A DNA stretch of 33,365 nucleotides, from positions 1-33,365 of the forward strand of contig VDMD01000211.1 of NCBI GenBank assembly GCA_007026445.1, written 5' to 3'. The notes below the pieces were generated by a model, which had not been told where the DNA came from, did no database searches, and worked only from the letters and a program-made list of their open reading frames with translations. A program made the position numbers and the translations under genes. The stretch is from Schizophyllum amplum (Eukaryota; Basidiomycota; Agaricomycetes; Agaricales; Schizophyllaceae). Within the stretch, counting starts at the first letter, position 1. Each line of letters opens with the position of its first letter. Below, piece by piece: positions 1-11,629 of the stretch.

Positions 1-1311
1 GCAGTTGACGTCTGAGAGCATAGTGGCCTCAGCAGGTCGGTGAGAGTCTGGAGAATAGAATGTTCTAGCGAGCTGATGGGCGTCCACGACAACGATAAAG
101 TTACTGAAGTGAAGTCGCAGACGCAATGATCAAGGCGGTACCTGCCGCAAGTAGCTTTAGTTGTCTCCCGCTACAAGCAGCGCCACAAAGCAAGCTGTTG
201 TCTGAGATTCCAAACGAAGGTCGCAGATATTCGGTCATCCAGTACAAACACGAAGCGCTACCGTCCGGTGTCCGTGCTGAGTGTGAGAGCGCGAGATGTC
301 GTTCCGTAGAGTCAGATGCTGCGTCCAGGAATTCCTTATTGCCACGCTCGAGCCTCGAGCCTGCAATCCACCACGAGGCAAAGAGCGAGTAAGTCTAAGA
401 CGCGAGAGTTGCATATGTCGAGCCAGGTAAGAAACTTATCTGTCGGGCTGGGGAATCCTGCTGCTGTGGCCTCAAATGCCCGGCGAGCTTCGTTCGGCAC
501 GTGAGCATAAACTGGTGCTTTCGGCGTCTACCAAGCTCCGTGAACTGTAAAGGGCTAGGAGCCAAGGGCGGTCAGTCAGCCTGCGCGTGAGGTATATTGG
601 ATGACTGAAAGAAGTCAGATGAAGATGGGCCCTCGCCAGCCCCGCGTCGCAATGAACGGCGATTGGAAGGCTCCGCCTTCGAGAGCAACTCGCCCACTGA
701 CGGCCAGGCAAACGAAATGGGTAAGGATCTGCTGCTGAGTCCTGGGAGGGCACCGCCTGGGCACCGCAGTGGTTCCGGCGATGACGGACGGTGACCCGGC
801 CACTGGTCCAGTTTGGGGTCAGTGGTCAGTTGAAGTTCTCGGACCGAAGGCACGTGAATAAGGAAAAGGGAACTGGTCATGTGACTCATCAGCGCGCTTC
901 CTGCACATCGATGTCGAGACTGAGAGGCTAGAGCGCACCAAGGCAGGCAGACATACTTTCGACAGGGCTGTGTCCACGCATAGAAAGAGCAGTGAGGCAA
1001 GGGGTCGACATGCTTCTGAAATGGGGCTGAACAGGTGGTGGCGGCGGACAGGTCAGGCGCGTCGTCAGCTATTGTTCGCGAGCATCGGGCGAGCGTCCGA
1101 GCAAATGGCGGTGGTGCAACCAGCAACTGGGGTTCTTTCAGGTCTGTTGGACGTTGGGCGCCGAGCAGTGAGTCAGTCGACGGCCAGTGGCAAGACGTTG
1201 TGGGCAAGGTGTACGGACTTGGGAAGAAAGTGGATGACTTCCCGTAAGCACTTTCCTCTCGGCGAAATATCTGCAAACTGCATGTGCTCTGATGGCTGTA
1301 GAGTAGTCCAT

Positions 1312-1339
1312 TTGCGGAGGGGTCGCGACCCCTCCGCAA
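1312..1339. repeat. 28-bp perfect palindrome
   Basis: The 28 bases are an exact palindrome: a 14-bp arm beginning TTGCGGAGGGGTCG followed immediately by its reverse complement, with TCGCGA at the centre and no loop. The next base on each side breaks the symmetry. It lies in the gene-poor region about 1.8 kb upstream of the permease start. Its function is unknown; a dimeric protein site or a cruciform are both possible. Confidence 0.95.
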
Positions 1340-2830
1340 CGCGGAAAAACTCCCTTAAGACCTCTTCTGGACCCACAAATCCATCTTCTGCGCACCTAGC
1401 CTCGTCAACTTCGAGTTTCTGTCCAGGGGGCTTTAGGTTTGCAGAAATGCGGAATGATTCGCCGAGAAAAGGTCCTTACGGGAAGTCACCCAGTGTTGGG
1501 ACACGGGCCGATGTGTGAAAGTCATACCGTTGACTGAACAGAGAAAAAAGAAGGGCTAGCGCACATACAGACGCATCATATGCGGAGGCCACCATGTCCG
1601 GGGACGGCCTGCCGTGCGTCAAGTTCGAGGGGCAGTCTGGGGAAGACTGTCGGGGTCGAAGAGTGCCTGAGCCTCGGAACGAAGATGATGAAGAGGCGCG
1701 CTAGCTCGCCTCTGCCGGAGGACACAAAAGCAGTCAGCACAAGGCCGGCAATGGTTGGATACTGTAGATGCGATGGACTTGCTGTGAATCGTCCGTGAGA
1801 GTCGTGGTGACTGCAGCGTCCTCCGGTCCGGTGCACACCGTAATTATCTGCTCATGGCGCGCGAATGTAGTGATACAGTGCGTGTAGACGTGGTAGTCGT
1901 CTGCCTGGAGCGGTAGATAGACGATAGCCCGATTGGATGCTGCTGTTGGACGTCAGTCACGACTATCGTTGGTGTAGCTGAAACCGGGAGACGTAGCATA
2001 TGGAATAGGCGCCCGTGGCGCTGTCGTAGTATGATAGAGGGGTCCCTTGGAGCGCCTACTTCTTTTGGTCTGAAGTGGAGGACATGGACAAAGGTCTGAC
2101 CGACGTCTGGAGCAAGGACACCAGCCAAAGAAGAGCGCAGAATAACCGAGCAAAAAGGAATGATTCCTACGAGTAAATCGGGGCGAACGACGCGCAGTAG
2201 GTACGCGATCCTTCATGTGGTTACTTTCAATTCGACCTGCATTCGACGCTTGAGATGACGCACAGTTGGGGCAGTGGGGACGTGCTGAACAAAAGAGATA
2301 ACGAGGACGCCGGGGCGGGCGCTTTCCAGAAGCACTCCGAGAAAAATTTCCGCACAATGACATCCGATTCGAGCGATTTCAGCAGCAATCCAGAGCGAAC
2401 TTTTGAACGAGGAGTTGAGCGGAGACGTCGACAGCGCTTATTTCGTTCCGCACCGGGTCGGGAGCAGTGCAAGAGGATATGTCGACGGACGTCCCCCGCA
2501 TCCGGCGGGGGCGCGCGTTGTCGACGATAGTGCTGAGCGCAACAGCCGCGGCGCGGACACACGAGGGTGCCCCCTGGGTGCCCTGTTGGTGGTGGACCGG
2601 AGGCTGTTTGACGATAACAGCTGGAGTGCTCGCTCGCTCCTGCTCGGTCAAGCTGTAGCCTGCAGGCTCCCTTGCCCCCATCAGCGAGTGCCTGAGATTG
2701 ACAGGGCGTAGAGCGCTTAATGCATCGGAGCACGGGAAGATGGGAAAGAAGAAAACGGAGGGTTGACGTCCGGGTCAGTTCGAGAAGCGTGAAGCAGCGT
2801 CGGTGGCCCGTGGGTCCCCAATTGGTGAGC

Positions 2831-2936
2831 CTTATCTCGCTTGCAGCTTCCAGGGGCGTCTCCGTTTCCCGCAGCGAGCAGAGCGTGGGCAGGGCGGGTC
2901 CGGGCGCGGGGGGATGACAGTCAAGGCGCTCTTATC
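2831..2936 (-). promoter_or_regulatory. Two GATA-factor type sites upstream of the permease
   Basis: CTTATC (GATAAG on the other strand) occurs at 2831-2836 and again at 2931-2936, exactly 100 bp apart and 170-275 bp before the permease start codon. In ascomycetes GATA factors of the AreA/Gln3 type bind HGATAR and activate amino acid permeases under nitrogen limitation. Carrying that role over to this gene is inference, and single hexamers are common by chance. Confidence 0.35.
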
Positions 2937-3036
2937 GCGGCGCCGCATGTGGTCGATGGCGCGCACACACGCAGGCGGAGGCGGTTCGTTTCAATTGTGC
3001 TATTTTTAGCCGTCCGCCCGCAATCTGCTAAAGGGA

Positions 3037-3042
3037 TATAAA
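3037..3042 (+). promoter_or_regulatory. TATA box of the amino acid permease
   Basis: TATAAA lies 65 bp before the permease ATG at 3107, in an otherwise GC-rich context. Position and strand fit a core promoter. Confidence 0.6.
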
Positions 3043-3106
3043 GTGAAGGAAGTGGAGGCGAACAGCAGACTGTTAGTTCTCCCCGCTGCCGCCCCCGTAC
3101 GCCGCG

Positions 3107-4938
3107 ATGTCGCACTCACAAGAGAAGTTCGACAACTCGGAGAAGTCCGTTGATGTCGAGATTGGTCCCATGCCAGTCGGCGCCGACCCGACGGTCGTCG
3201 ACGAGCAGACCGACGACCCCCACATGCACCGTGCCCTCAAGGGCCGCCATGTATCCATGATTGCCATCGCTGGTACTCTTGGAACTGGCCTGTTCCTCGG
3301 CTCGGGCAAGGCGCTCGCAGATGGTGGCCCCGTCGGTGCCGTCCTCGGCTACCTTGTCGTCGGTCTTCTCGTCGGCCTCATGATGTACTCCCTCGGCGAG
3401 ATGATGGTGTACGACCCCAGTGCAGGCGGCTTCATCGAGTTCACCTCCCGCTATGTCGACCCCGCACTCGGTTTCGCTGCAGGCTGGCAGTTCTGGTTCC
3501 AGACGGCCATGACCGTGCCTACGGAAGTCGTTGCTGCGTCCATCATCATCCAGTACTGGGACAAGAACACCGACCACTTGCCTATTTATGTTACCGTCAT
3601 CCTCCTAGGAGTGATCGCCATCAACCTGGCGGGAGTAAAGTGCGTCTCCTCTTCAGTGTTTGTTACTGTTTGCTCATTATGTGCACAGGTACTTCGGCGA
3701 GTTCGAATTCTGGTTCGCATCCCTTAAGATCGTCACCATTATTGGCCTCGTCATCATGTGTCTTGTCGTTGACCTTGGTGGGGCTCCCGACGGCGACCGC
3801 CGCGGCTTCCGCTACTGGCGCGATTCCCCCTTCAACTCCAACTACCTTGACTTGCAGCCGCCTTCGAAGGCCCGCTTCCTCGGCTGGTGGGCTGTCCTTA
3901 CCCAGGCTGCCTTTTCGTATGGTGGTATGGAAGGTCTCGCGTCCATCTGTCTCGAGGCCGAAAACCCGCGTGTGACCATGCGCACTGCTGTTCGCGCGAT
4001 CTTCTACCGTATCGTGGTGCTCTGTAAGTGTTCCCTTTTACATTGAGCGACCTCCACTCACCCCTCCACAGACATCGTCTCGCTCTGGCTCGTCGGCATG
4101 TGCCTCGCCCCCAATGACCCGCATCTGCTCCAGGCGAACGCGGCCGCGACTGGCACGGCAGCGGAATCTCCCTTCGTCGTCGTCATCACTACTTCCGGCA
4201 TCAAGGTCCTCGACCATATCATCAATGCCGTCGTCCTCACCTCCGCCTTCTCCTCCTCCAACGAGTTCCTCTACTCCTCCTCGCGTGCCCTCTTCATGCT
4301 CGCCCAGGAGGGTCAGGCGCCGCGCATCTTTGCCAAGATCCTGCCCAGCGGTATCCCGATCGTTGCCCTCGGGTTCACCTCCCTCTTCTCCCTGCTCGCG
4401 TACCTCAACTGCGGAAGCGGTGGCGCGAGCGAGGCGTTCAACTGGCTGTCATCGATTACCACGCTCGGCTCAATGCTTACGTGGATGGGTATTGCCCTTG
4501 CGCACATCCGTTTCTACCGTGGGATGAAGGCGCAAGGTCTCTCGCGCGACGTGCTCCCCTTCAAGTCTTGGGTGCAGCCTTGGGGTGCATGGGTCGTGCT
4601 GATCTCGTTCATCATCATTGCCTTGTGCGTATATTCACATCCTCTTTCCAATGCTTTCGCCCATGACTGACAACCTTCCAGCTTCTCGGGTTGGACGGCC
4701 CTGCTCCACAACGACTTCGACGCGTCAGGTTTCTTCTCGGCATACATCAACATCCCCTTCGTCATCCTCCTGTACTTCGGCTACAAGTTCGTGAGGAAGA
4801 CGAAGATCGTCCCGTTGATGGAGATGGATGTGTACGTCTCATTTCTCTGCCTTCTCTCGCAATCCACTAACGCGCATGCATAGCACGACGCACTACGTCG
4901 AGGGCTCCGTCGTCCGTAGCAAGCTCGCTACGCTCTGA
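3107..4938 (+). CDS. Amino acid permease, YAT family (AAP)
   Basis: Predicted plasma-membrane H+-coupled amino acid permease of 541 aa. Exons: 3107-3639, 3689-4023, 4072-4624, 4682-4831, 4884-4938. The four introns are 48-57 nt, GT-AG, and all phases close. The hydrophilic N-terminus (about 40 aa) leads to LKGRHVSMIAIAGTLGTGLF, the hallmark first membrane segment of fungal YAT permeases. It is followed by SLGEMMVYDPSAGGFIEFTSRYVDPALGFAAGW, split here as SLGEM..P..GGF and the Y-DPA-GFA-GW motif, and then about ten further hydrophobic segments. The family's AFSSSNEFLYSSSRALFMLA motif (about residues 340-360) is intact, and length matches the usual 520-600 aa. The start is the first ATG after a TATA box and fits the family N-terminus. 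Substrate (general, basic or other) cannot be told from sequence. It stands alone, with long gaps on both sides. Confidence 0.94.
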
Positions 4939-6016
4939 GCATGATTTGTGTACTGTCCCATTGCATATGTTGTTCGCATACCACGCATACATATTCCCCG
5001 CCCCGTCGTTGCCCGCAGAGGGGCTTTAGACGCATGCCTGTATTTGTACTACTCAAAACGCTAATTACACGTCGAGGAGACGAGGAGCTTATTTATCTAC
5101 TTACTGGGCCTGCAGTTGATGGGTAGTGTACTCTCCTGTGGACGGTAGCCTATTATATTGGAGGCGATGAATACAACTGTTGAACGTTGTCGACACTTAC
5201 ACTTCTCTGTGATTCTGAAGTACTCTTCGCTTTGAACGTGATTCGAGATTCGAGCATCGAGGGCGCTGCGCTGCCTTGCAGTGGCACTATGTACTGAGTG
5301 TACTATATGGGTTTTGTCTTTCGCTGTTAGACTAAAAGAATGTACGTTTCGATAGCCATCGGGCTACATGCAGTGTCCACTGCTTCTGTCAAGCTTACAA
5401 AAGCAAGTGGCACTCGCCGTGTGGCACGCAAACATCGGGCTCTGGTCGGCGCAGGGCGGACGGCGAATGTCCACATATTCTCTTATCGCTCTGTGCCCCT
5501 GTCGGATGACGCGAGCTTGGAAGTACCGAGGGAGGCACAGGCGCGTGTGGCCTCTCCCCTGCCTCTCCCTCCCACCCCAGCCCAGGTGCTGCCGTTCCTA
5601 GTTCCGGTCAATAGAGAGCATGCGGATGGCGGGGAAAAGGACCTGACCTGCCCTGACTTTACGGTTCTTGGACTGACCCTGGACTGACCGGATTGATGGT
5701 CGTGGTCTTTTCTCAGACCCCTGGGTGTGTATGTCATGCTGCAAACTAGTTTGCCACAATACGTGCCCGATAGCTCGCGAAACCAGGCGCTGCCTGAAGT
5801 TTCCCAGTATTTTCAAGCTTACACAGCGCTTTGGATCGTACTCTCTTTGATGGCTGCGTTAATTAGCATACGTACTACAGCCCGGACCAAGATGACGATC
5901 AGGGCTAGGAAAGATCTCAACTTGAACCTCAACATGTAGCACGTGATTTATGTCACGTAACGCGGCAACGGTCGTGCAACATCTGCAAACACCGCTTCTA
6001 TCGTCGTCGCCTCACC
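4939..6016. other. Intergenic region between permease and F-box gene
   Basis: No gene recognised. It holds the permease 3' end and the F-box promoter. Near the right end, CACGTG at 5940-5945 is followed by a TCACGT half-site, about 70 bp before the F-box ATG. Confidence 0.6.
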
Positions 6017-7624
6017 ATGCCTTCCGTTCAAACTCTGCTGGAGACCGCTTCCACCACCGGGAACGTGGCGCTCCTTCGTTCCTCATATGCTCCGATATCA
6101 GGAGACGCGGCTGTGATCTCTGCGCAACTCTGCGACTTGGAGGAGGCCAACCGCGAGCTCCTTGCCGAACTCGCGCAGCTGGAAGCGCAACGACAGGCGG
6201 TGCAAGCCAAGCACGAAGCATGTTGCGCCCAGGTCCAGATACATAAAGCACTGCTGTCGCCCGTGCGCCGTCTACCTTCAGAATTGTGGTCGCAGATTTT
6301 CTTGGACGCACTGCCCCACAACGACGGACAACCGCCGCACGAAGTCCTCAATTTCACCCAGGTCTGCAGCTCGTGGCGTGCGCTTTCCTTTGGGACCCCC
6401 CGCGTGTGGTCTACTGTACGAATTGACGCATTCAGGCCGCCCTCGCTGGTTGTCCTGCGTAAATATCTTGAGAGGTCGGAACAGGCACCCCTGCGTGTGT
6501 GGTATCGACTGCGTTCGATCCTCGACAGGGACTCCACAGAAACGCACTACGAACGCCTGTTCTTCATCCTCTACGATCAGTTGCACAGATGGGAGACAGC
6601 ATCCGTGGACGGAATGCCGTCTGCAGTCAAGCACTGGCCGAGTCGGCCGTGCCCGATGCTTCGTGAACTACAGCTGAACGACCACAACTATACAAACCTT
6701 TGGGACGAGATGGATATCTCATCTCTACGGAGGCTTCTGCGCCTATTCCAACAAGCACCCCGTCTACGGAGAATAGAGATGAAGTGCATGGCTGAGGATC
6801 CCCACGTCATATTGCCCTCTTCGTGGTCCGCGTTGACGCATATCGACATCAACCTTGCGGACTGCGAGCGTCAAGGAGATGCATTCCTCGCACCGTATCT
6901 TCCCCTCCTCACGACATGCAGTCGCACTCTGCGTGTCTGCAAGCTCTACGCAAACAGCCTGTTCTACGATAATACCAGAGACCAGGCTACCATCGTCTTT
7001 CCTGTCCTGGAAGAGCTCGACCTCGGAAGCGACACCATCAACCTTTGCTCATATATTGTCGCACCGAGTCTCACCCGCGTAACGTTGATGGAGACTCACG
7101 GCTGCGACGTTTTCAACGATCCTTTCGAACAGCTAGCGTGCTTCATCCATCTACTTGATGCATCGTCTAATTGTCCACTATTGCGGTGCGTCACTTTCAG
7201 CGCTCTGAACGAACATCCAGAGGACGTGCTGGAATGTCTGCAGCATCTACCACCATCAGTGGAGGAGCTCGTACTATCGGACGTGATGCATGAAGACGAC
7301 TGTTCGCCGATACCGCTTGTATCACTCACGCTTGTACAAGCGCTCACCCGCGAGCACGACACTACTTCCAACGATCTTCTGCCCAATCTGACCAAGCTCG
7401 TCCTTGAATATTCTAACGATAAATTCTGGGACGATGAGCTTTACGCCAAAGGGGAAAATGGCAAATGGGATCGGGCGGTGGTAGAGACAATGCGTGACTC
7501 GCGTGTGTCTTCTCGGACGAGGGGCGATGGCAGTACTCTGGCGCGCCTGGAGACCTTACTCTGGGGGTCTACCTACCTCGTCAGGAACGGCTCGGTGACC
7601 TCGGCTTCGCCCTCCATCCGTTGA
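6017..7624 (+). CDS. F-box-like protein with N-terminal coiled coil
   Basis: Single-exon frame of 535 aa. Residues about 35-80 form a Leu/Glu/Ala-rich coiled coil (LEEANRELLAELAQLEAQ). An F-box-like motif follows at about 83-135: LSPVRRLPSELWSQIFLDAL, then the FTQVCSSWRALSFGTPRVWS segment with its Trp pair. The rest looks like divergent leucine-rich repeat blocks, as in the large Agaricomycete F-box families. These proteins are presumed substrate adaptors of SCF ubiquitin ligases; the target is unknown. The start ATG follows CACC. The C-terminus is doubtful: the frame stops at 7624, but a neighbouring frame stays open and runs into a canonical 48-nt intron (7692-7739), ending at about 7785. 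A one-base frame break near 7575-7590 may therefore have shortened this copy. Confidence 0.8.
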   Translation: MPSVQTLLETASTTGNVALLRSSYAPISGDAAVISAQLCDLEEANRELLAELAQLEAQRQAVQAKHEACCAQVQIHKALLSPVRRLPSELWSQIFLDALPHNDGQPPHEVLNFTQVCSSWRALSFGTPRVWSTVRIDAFRPPSLVVLRKYLERSEQAPLRVWYRLRSILDRDSTETHYERLFFILYDQLHRWETASVDGMPSAVKHWPSRPCPMLRELQLNDHNYTNLWDEMDISSLRRLLRLFQQAPRLRRIEMKCMAEDPHVILPSSWSALTHIDINLADCERQGDAFLAPYLPLLTTCSRTLRVCKLYANSLFYDNTRDQATIVFPVLEELDLGSDTINLCSYIVAPSLTRVTLMETHGCDVFNDPFEQLACFIHLLDASSNCPLLRCVTFSALNEHPEDVLECLQHLPPSVEELVLSDVMHEDDCSPIPLVSLTLVQALTREHDTTSNDLLPNLTKLVLEYSNDKFWDDELYAKGENGKWDRAVVETMRDSRVSSRTRGDGSTLARLETLLWGSTYLVRNGSVTSASPSIR

Positions 7625-7785
7625 ACCGCGACGGTCTGGACGCGGGTGCTACTGGGGGGTGTCAGAATGGGCTACGGTCGCTACAGCATAGGTAAGTCGT
7701 AAACTCATTGTCATCGTCTCATTGACACCTTATTAACAGATTGAGGCATCTCCGATTTCGCTCACGATATCTGAAGTTACGATGA

Positions 7786-8400
7786 AGGACGGTCATGCGG
7801 TTGATCCGCTGCATTGTATATCCAGTCGTCTAGGACCTACAGAATGTTGCTCTACCAGCTGGTACCGGCAGCGCCGCCGCAGCTTTACGCGGGGTCTTGG
7901 CAACTATTAGACATCATGGTCACCGAAGTCGCAGTTGCTAGCTGGCGCGTGACATTTCCCTAGTGCTGTTGAGATTCAGAACACTGTGACTCGGCCATGT
8001 GAATATTACTCAAAGTTTGGCCTTCATTATTCTGCATTATTCGGAGCGAGCCGTTGGTGCAAAAAGTAGATGTCTGCGCTCTCGTAGCAAATCCAGGCAG
8101 GATCCGGAAGGTGGGGGAAATGAGGCGTGCAGCGTGAGACCATCTGCACGCTGTCTTGATCGCGACGAACTCGTGGCGCGAACATGCAGCAGCCCGCCGC
8201 TTCTGAACTCGACCACCATCTCCTCCCTTTTTTCTTGGTTTCTGCGCTTGCTTCTGCTCATCGCCAACCATCGCTAGCGCGCACGGGCGGTACCCATAAC
8301 TTGACTTGACCATCGCCGCAGTCATCAGTCGCTGAGAGAACAGTAGGATCACACCAAACGCCCAACTTGAACGACTTACGCCACCAACGACCACGCCAGC
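7786..8400. other. Intergenic region before the VWA gene
   Basis: About 600 bp with no frame that I can support. It contains the 5' region of the VWA gene. No TATA box is evident. Confidence 0.5.
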
Positions 8401-10370
8401 ATGGATGAAGATATGGATTATGGCGACGCGCACGCCGTGTTCGCACAGGAGGCCGCAGCTATGAGCTCTCAGCAGCAGCAGCAGCCCTTGGACCCAGATC
8501 GCAAGATGCTGTGCGTCGCGCTTGACCTACCTTACGCATACGTACTGACCCACATCCCTAGCGACCTCGTATTCGTGCAAGACTGCACCGGCTCGCAGGG
8601 CTCCTACATCTCCTCTGCCACAAAGAACATTGAGGTCATCTGCGAGCACATCTTCGAATCCGGCAAGCTGCAACAGCGGGAGGACCTGCGCGTCGGCCTC
8701 GTCGCATTCCGCGACCACCCGCCACAGGACCACACATACATCACGCGCAACTTTGGCTTCTCGTCCGACATCTCGAAGGTCCATCGTGATCTAAGCGGGC
8801 TGTACGCGAGCGGCGGGGGTGATGGACCGGAAGCGGTGACGGCCGCGCTGGCAGACGCGCTCCAGATGGATTGGCGCCCGACAGCCAGCAAGATGATTGT
8901 GCTCATTGCGGATGCGCCGCCGCACGGAATCGGCGAGTATGGAGATGGTGAGGAATTCTGGTTGAAGGACGCCGATTGTTACTAACAGACCTTCAGGCTT
9001 CGACGAAGGCTCGCCAGATGGTCATGATCCTCTATTACTCGCAAGAGAAATGGCGGCGCACGGCATCACCCTGGTGAGCTCTTCCACTCCTTTCTCGCCA
9101 CACCTGTTCCGCAGGCCAGAATCAAGTCTTGGGACACTGGGCTCTTCTCGTTTGGACAGATCAATCACTATGACCCAGTTGAGCGGTCATCTTGTGACGG
9201 AATCATTTGTTGGCTTTCGCACCTGGCATACTTGAATGCGCAGCGGGCGTCATTCATGATCAGCAGTGGTTGATCACTGTCTTCATGCAAGCGCCGCCCA
9301 TGTGGTCCCCGATTTTGGTTCTGGCCCTGCCAGAAAGGATATAATTGTGAACGACACGCTAACACGTTGTAGTTCTTCGTTGCATGCGAACCAGCACTCA
9401 GCGGCTACTCGGTCAGTCCCATACTCTGTTTCGTTAGATCTTCCTCTGACACATGCGCCCTCAGTACGCAACCGATTTCTACAATGCCATCACAGCAATC
9501 ACCTCCGGGCTCATGCTTCCGCTGACGACTGCGGACCTCCTCGCGCACGCCATCGTCGGCAGCGTGCTTGAGAATCTTGACATGGAGCGGCTCGTGCGCG
9601 AAGTCGGCGTCGCTGTCGCGCAGCGCATATTAGGGAACAATGAATCCGTGGACGACGTCGCGCGGGAGCTTCACGAGAAGCTGCTCCTCCGGAACGAGAG
9701 CACGAAGAAAGTGGTGATCGAGAGCATTTACCGGGAAAGCGAGGAGGCGGCCCATAACGTGCAAGTATTCATGAACGCCGCCAGCCTGAAAGAGGCGAGA
9801 CCGCTCCTGAAGAGGGTAAGCTTCGTCTACCTCAGTGTCCTGTTCTCATTCATGCCTCTTATAGGTGCATGGGACGAGATTCACGGAGAAGTACCTCGCC
9901 GCGCGTCACTCAATGAACCGCGGTGGCTACTCGTCCTTCTACCCTGCGACACCACCGCGCACACCCGCCAAAGACTCGTCATCGCCACGATCCTCTACGG
10001 GGTCGCCACCGCGCAAGGTTGCGACCGAGTTTGCCGCATTCGGCGCGCCAAAGGAGGCGAGCGTGTTCGGGACGGCTGTCGCGCGGAGCCCCTTCTCGCT
10101 CGCGGGTGGGAAGGCGGCCTTCGGTGGCATGCGGAACGCGGCAGTGCGGCCTACGTTCGATGACGACGATGATGATGAAGAGGATGGCATGCGGCCGGGT
10201 GCTATTGAGGAGGAGGACGATGGCAGACAGAAGGTCGAGCTGAGGGAAGGCTCGGTGTCGCTGGAACAGGTCGGTCGGTGCGGTCCTGGTATGGAGCTAA
10301 GGGCTGACAATCTACTTTTTAGGCCCGTCGCATTGCGATGCAGAGCGCGTGGCGTGGTATGAGGGCGTAA
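8401..10370 (+). CDS. VWA-domain protein with C-terminal IQ-like motif
   Basis: Predicted 471 aa. Exons: 8401-8510, 8562-8947, 8997-9073, 9373-9411, 9465-9815, 9865-10269, 10323-10370. The von Willebrand A domain spans about residues 37-215. Its MIDAS-like motif is DCTGS (44-48), followed by GGGDGPEA (121-128) and IADAPPHG (152-159). This combination is typical of the VWA domains of the VwaA/alpha-kinase (VwkA) group, but no alpha-kinase domain follows. The next 120 aa are helical, then comes a Ser/Pro-rich stretch (TPPRTPAKDSSSPRSS) and an Asp/Glu run. The last exon encodes AMQSAWRGMRA, close to an IQ motif. Intron 1 (51 nt) is a multiple of three without a stop, so an unspliced reading stays open. 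Intron 3 is 299 nt, about six times the local norm. Function unknown; a cytosolic scaffold is a guess. Confidence 0.87.
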
Positions 10371-11629
10371 TGTTCTGCAGGGTGCTGCGCGTGAGTGTGT
10401 CCATCGTTCACTGGTCTTTATTTTCTCAAGTCGTCTTCCTCCCTCTTTCTCACCATATCATATCCATCTTCTTGTTTTCCAAACGCCACCGCCACCACCA
10501 TTGCCACCCAGACCTTCAGCTGCACGTATATCAAGCTTCTTTGTATCCATATGCTATCAAATCACGTACTCCCCATTTTCATTTTTGGTTAGCAGGATGC
10601 CCGCTTGAATGGGCGATCTTTCCAGTAGGACAATTCTTCTTCGTGTCAGCTAGTCCCGCTATGGCTTTTGCATTGCAGTGAAGCAGATGATCTGTACTAC
10701 ATAGTTCTTTAGTAAATTTATGAATGTGATAGATTGAGGGTAGACCCCTTGTTTCTACGAGCGTAAGAAATATCAGATTCACTTGGGCTTCGACGGTGCC
10801 ACATAGGTTCATTTGGGTGGTTTCGACTTCGATATGAAGGTCTGCGTGGTTCAGAAATTGAGCAAGGTGTGTAGCTAGTAAGTATCAGCAGGCCTTGAGG
10901 AAGTTGTGGCAGTCATTAAAGCTCCGATAAAGCTTTGTACCCGGTTGTGGTAGCCAGTCTGAGTGTCACTGTGGTTGAAGTTTTCATCACGTGCCTGTCA
11001 CGGTAAAAACACGTAATTTCTCACGGTCGTACAAACAAGAGCATTAAATTTACCATTCCGCGTCTTCGGCTTGTCTCTTGCCCTCATGCGAACGCGCTTA
11101 TCACTTCTGTGAGGCAGCTATACCCTTCGTCAGTGAGGGACATATTGCATGACGATGACAAGTGGGCGACTCTCTAGGTTCGCGCTGCCCCGCTGCATAG
11201 TAGCCGCCTATAGTCTGCCATAGGACGTAAATCCCGGCACGCCTTCAATCCCTACAGCGTATCAGCCATGTCGGTGCTTACCAATGTGCACTCGATGTAA
11301 AGCAAAGGTCAGCTCGAATTCCCAGCTCATGTCTGAAGTCCTGACTAGCTTCAGCATTCAAAACACCTTGGTGCTATTCTACTATGTGGCGCGCGCGGCC
11401 AATTTCTCTTGACACCTTCTAGACATGCGCACACTGTGATGGGGCGTCTAATGCTCGGTGAGAAGAGCAGAGGGGAACTAAAGCGCCTCAAACACGTCGA
11501 AAGTCCATCTATAATTCGACACTCCTTATGAGTCTTCGAATGTCTGTCAAGCTCGGCCTTCTAGCAGGGCGATACGACATTCTGATGACCCATGACGATC
11601 CTGGTCGTGTACCGAATACGAAGCGAACG
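10371..11629. other. Intergenic region before the GMC gene
   Basis: About 1.3 kb between the VWA gene and the GMC promoter. Frames here are short and without recognisable motifs. The middle is comparatively AT-rich. CACGTG lies at 10988-10993, followed by two further CACG half-sites within 40 bp. I found no tRNA-like or other RNA structure. Confidence 0.55.

Larger units (their letters stand above)
1..3036. other. Gene-poor leader region, no convincing gene
   Basis: No reading frame here shows a recognisable domain, and I found no chain of exons with good splice sites. The longest frame, on the minus strand at 572-1339, is rich in Ser, Arg and Cys and looks like chance. CACGTG boxes lie at 498-503 and 851-856, about the density expected by chance. 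The only clear structure is the palindrome at 1312-1339. The last few hundred bases are probably the promoter of the permease. A non-coding transcript or a badly decayed gene cannot be excluded. Confidence 0.6.

Noticed and set aside
572..1339. 255-codon minus-strand frame in the leader region
   Set aside because: Composition is Ser/Arg/Cys/Pro-rich without any motif; overlapping frames of similar size exist on both strands, and no splice plan extends it.
10371..11629. Possible hidden gene or tRNA in the AT-rich gap
   Set aside because: I found no anticodon-arm or T-loop pattern and no exon chain with conserved motifs.
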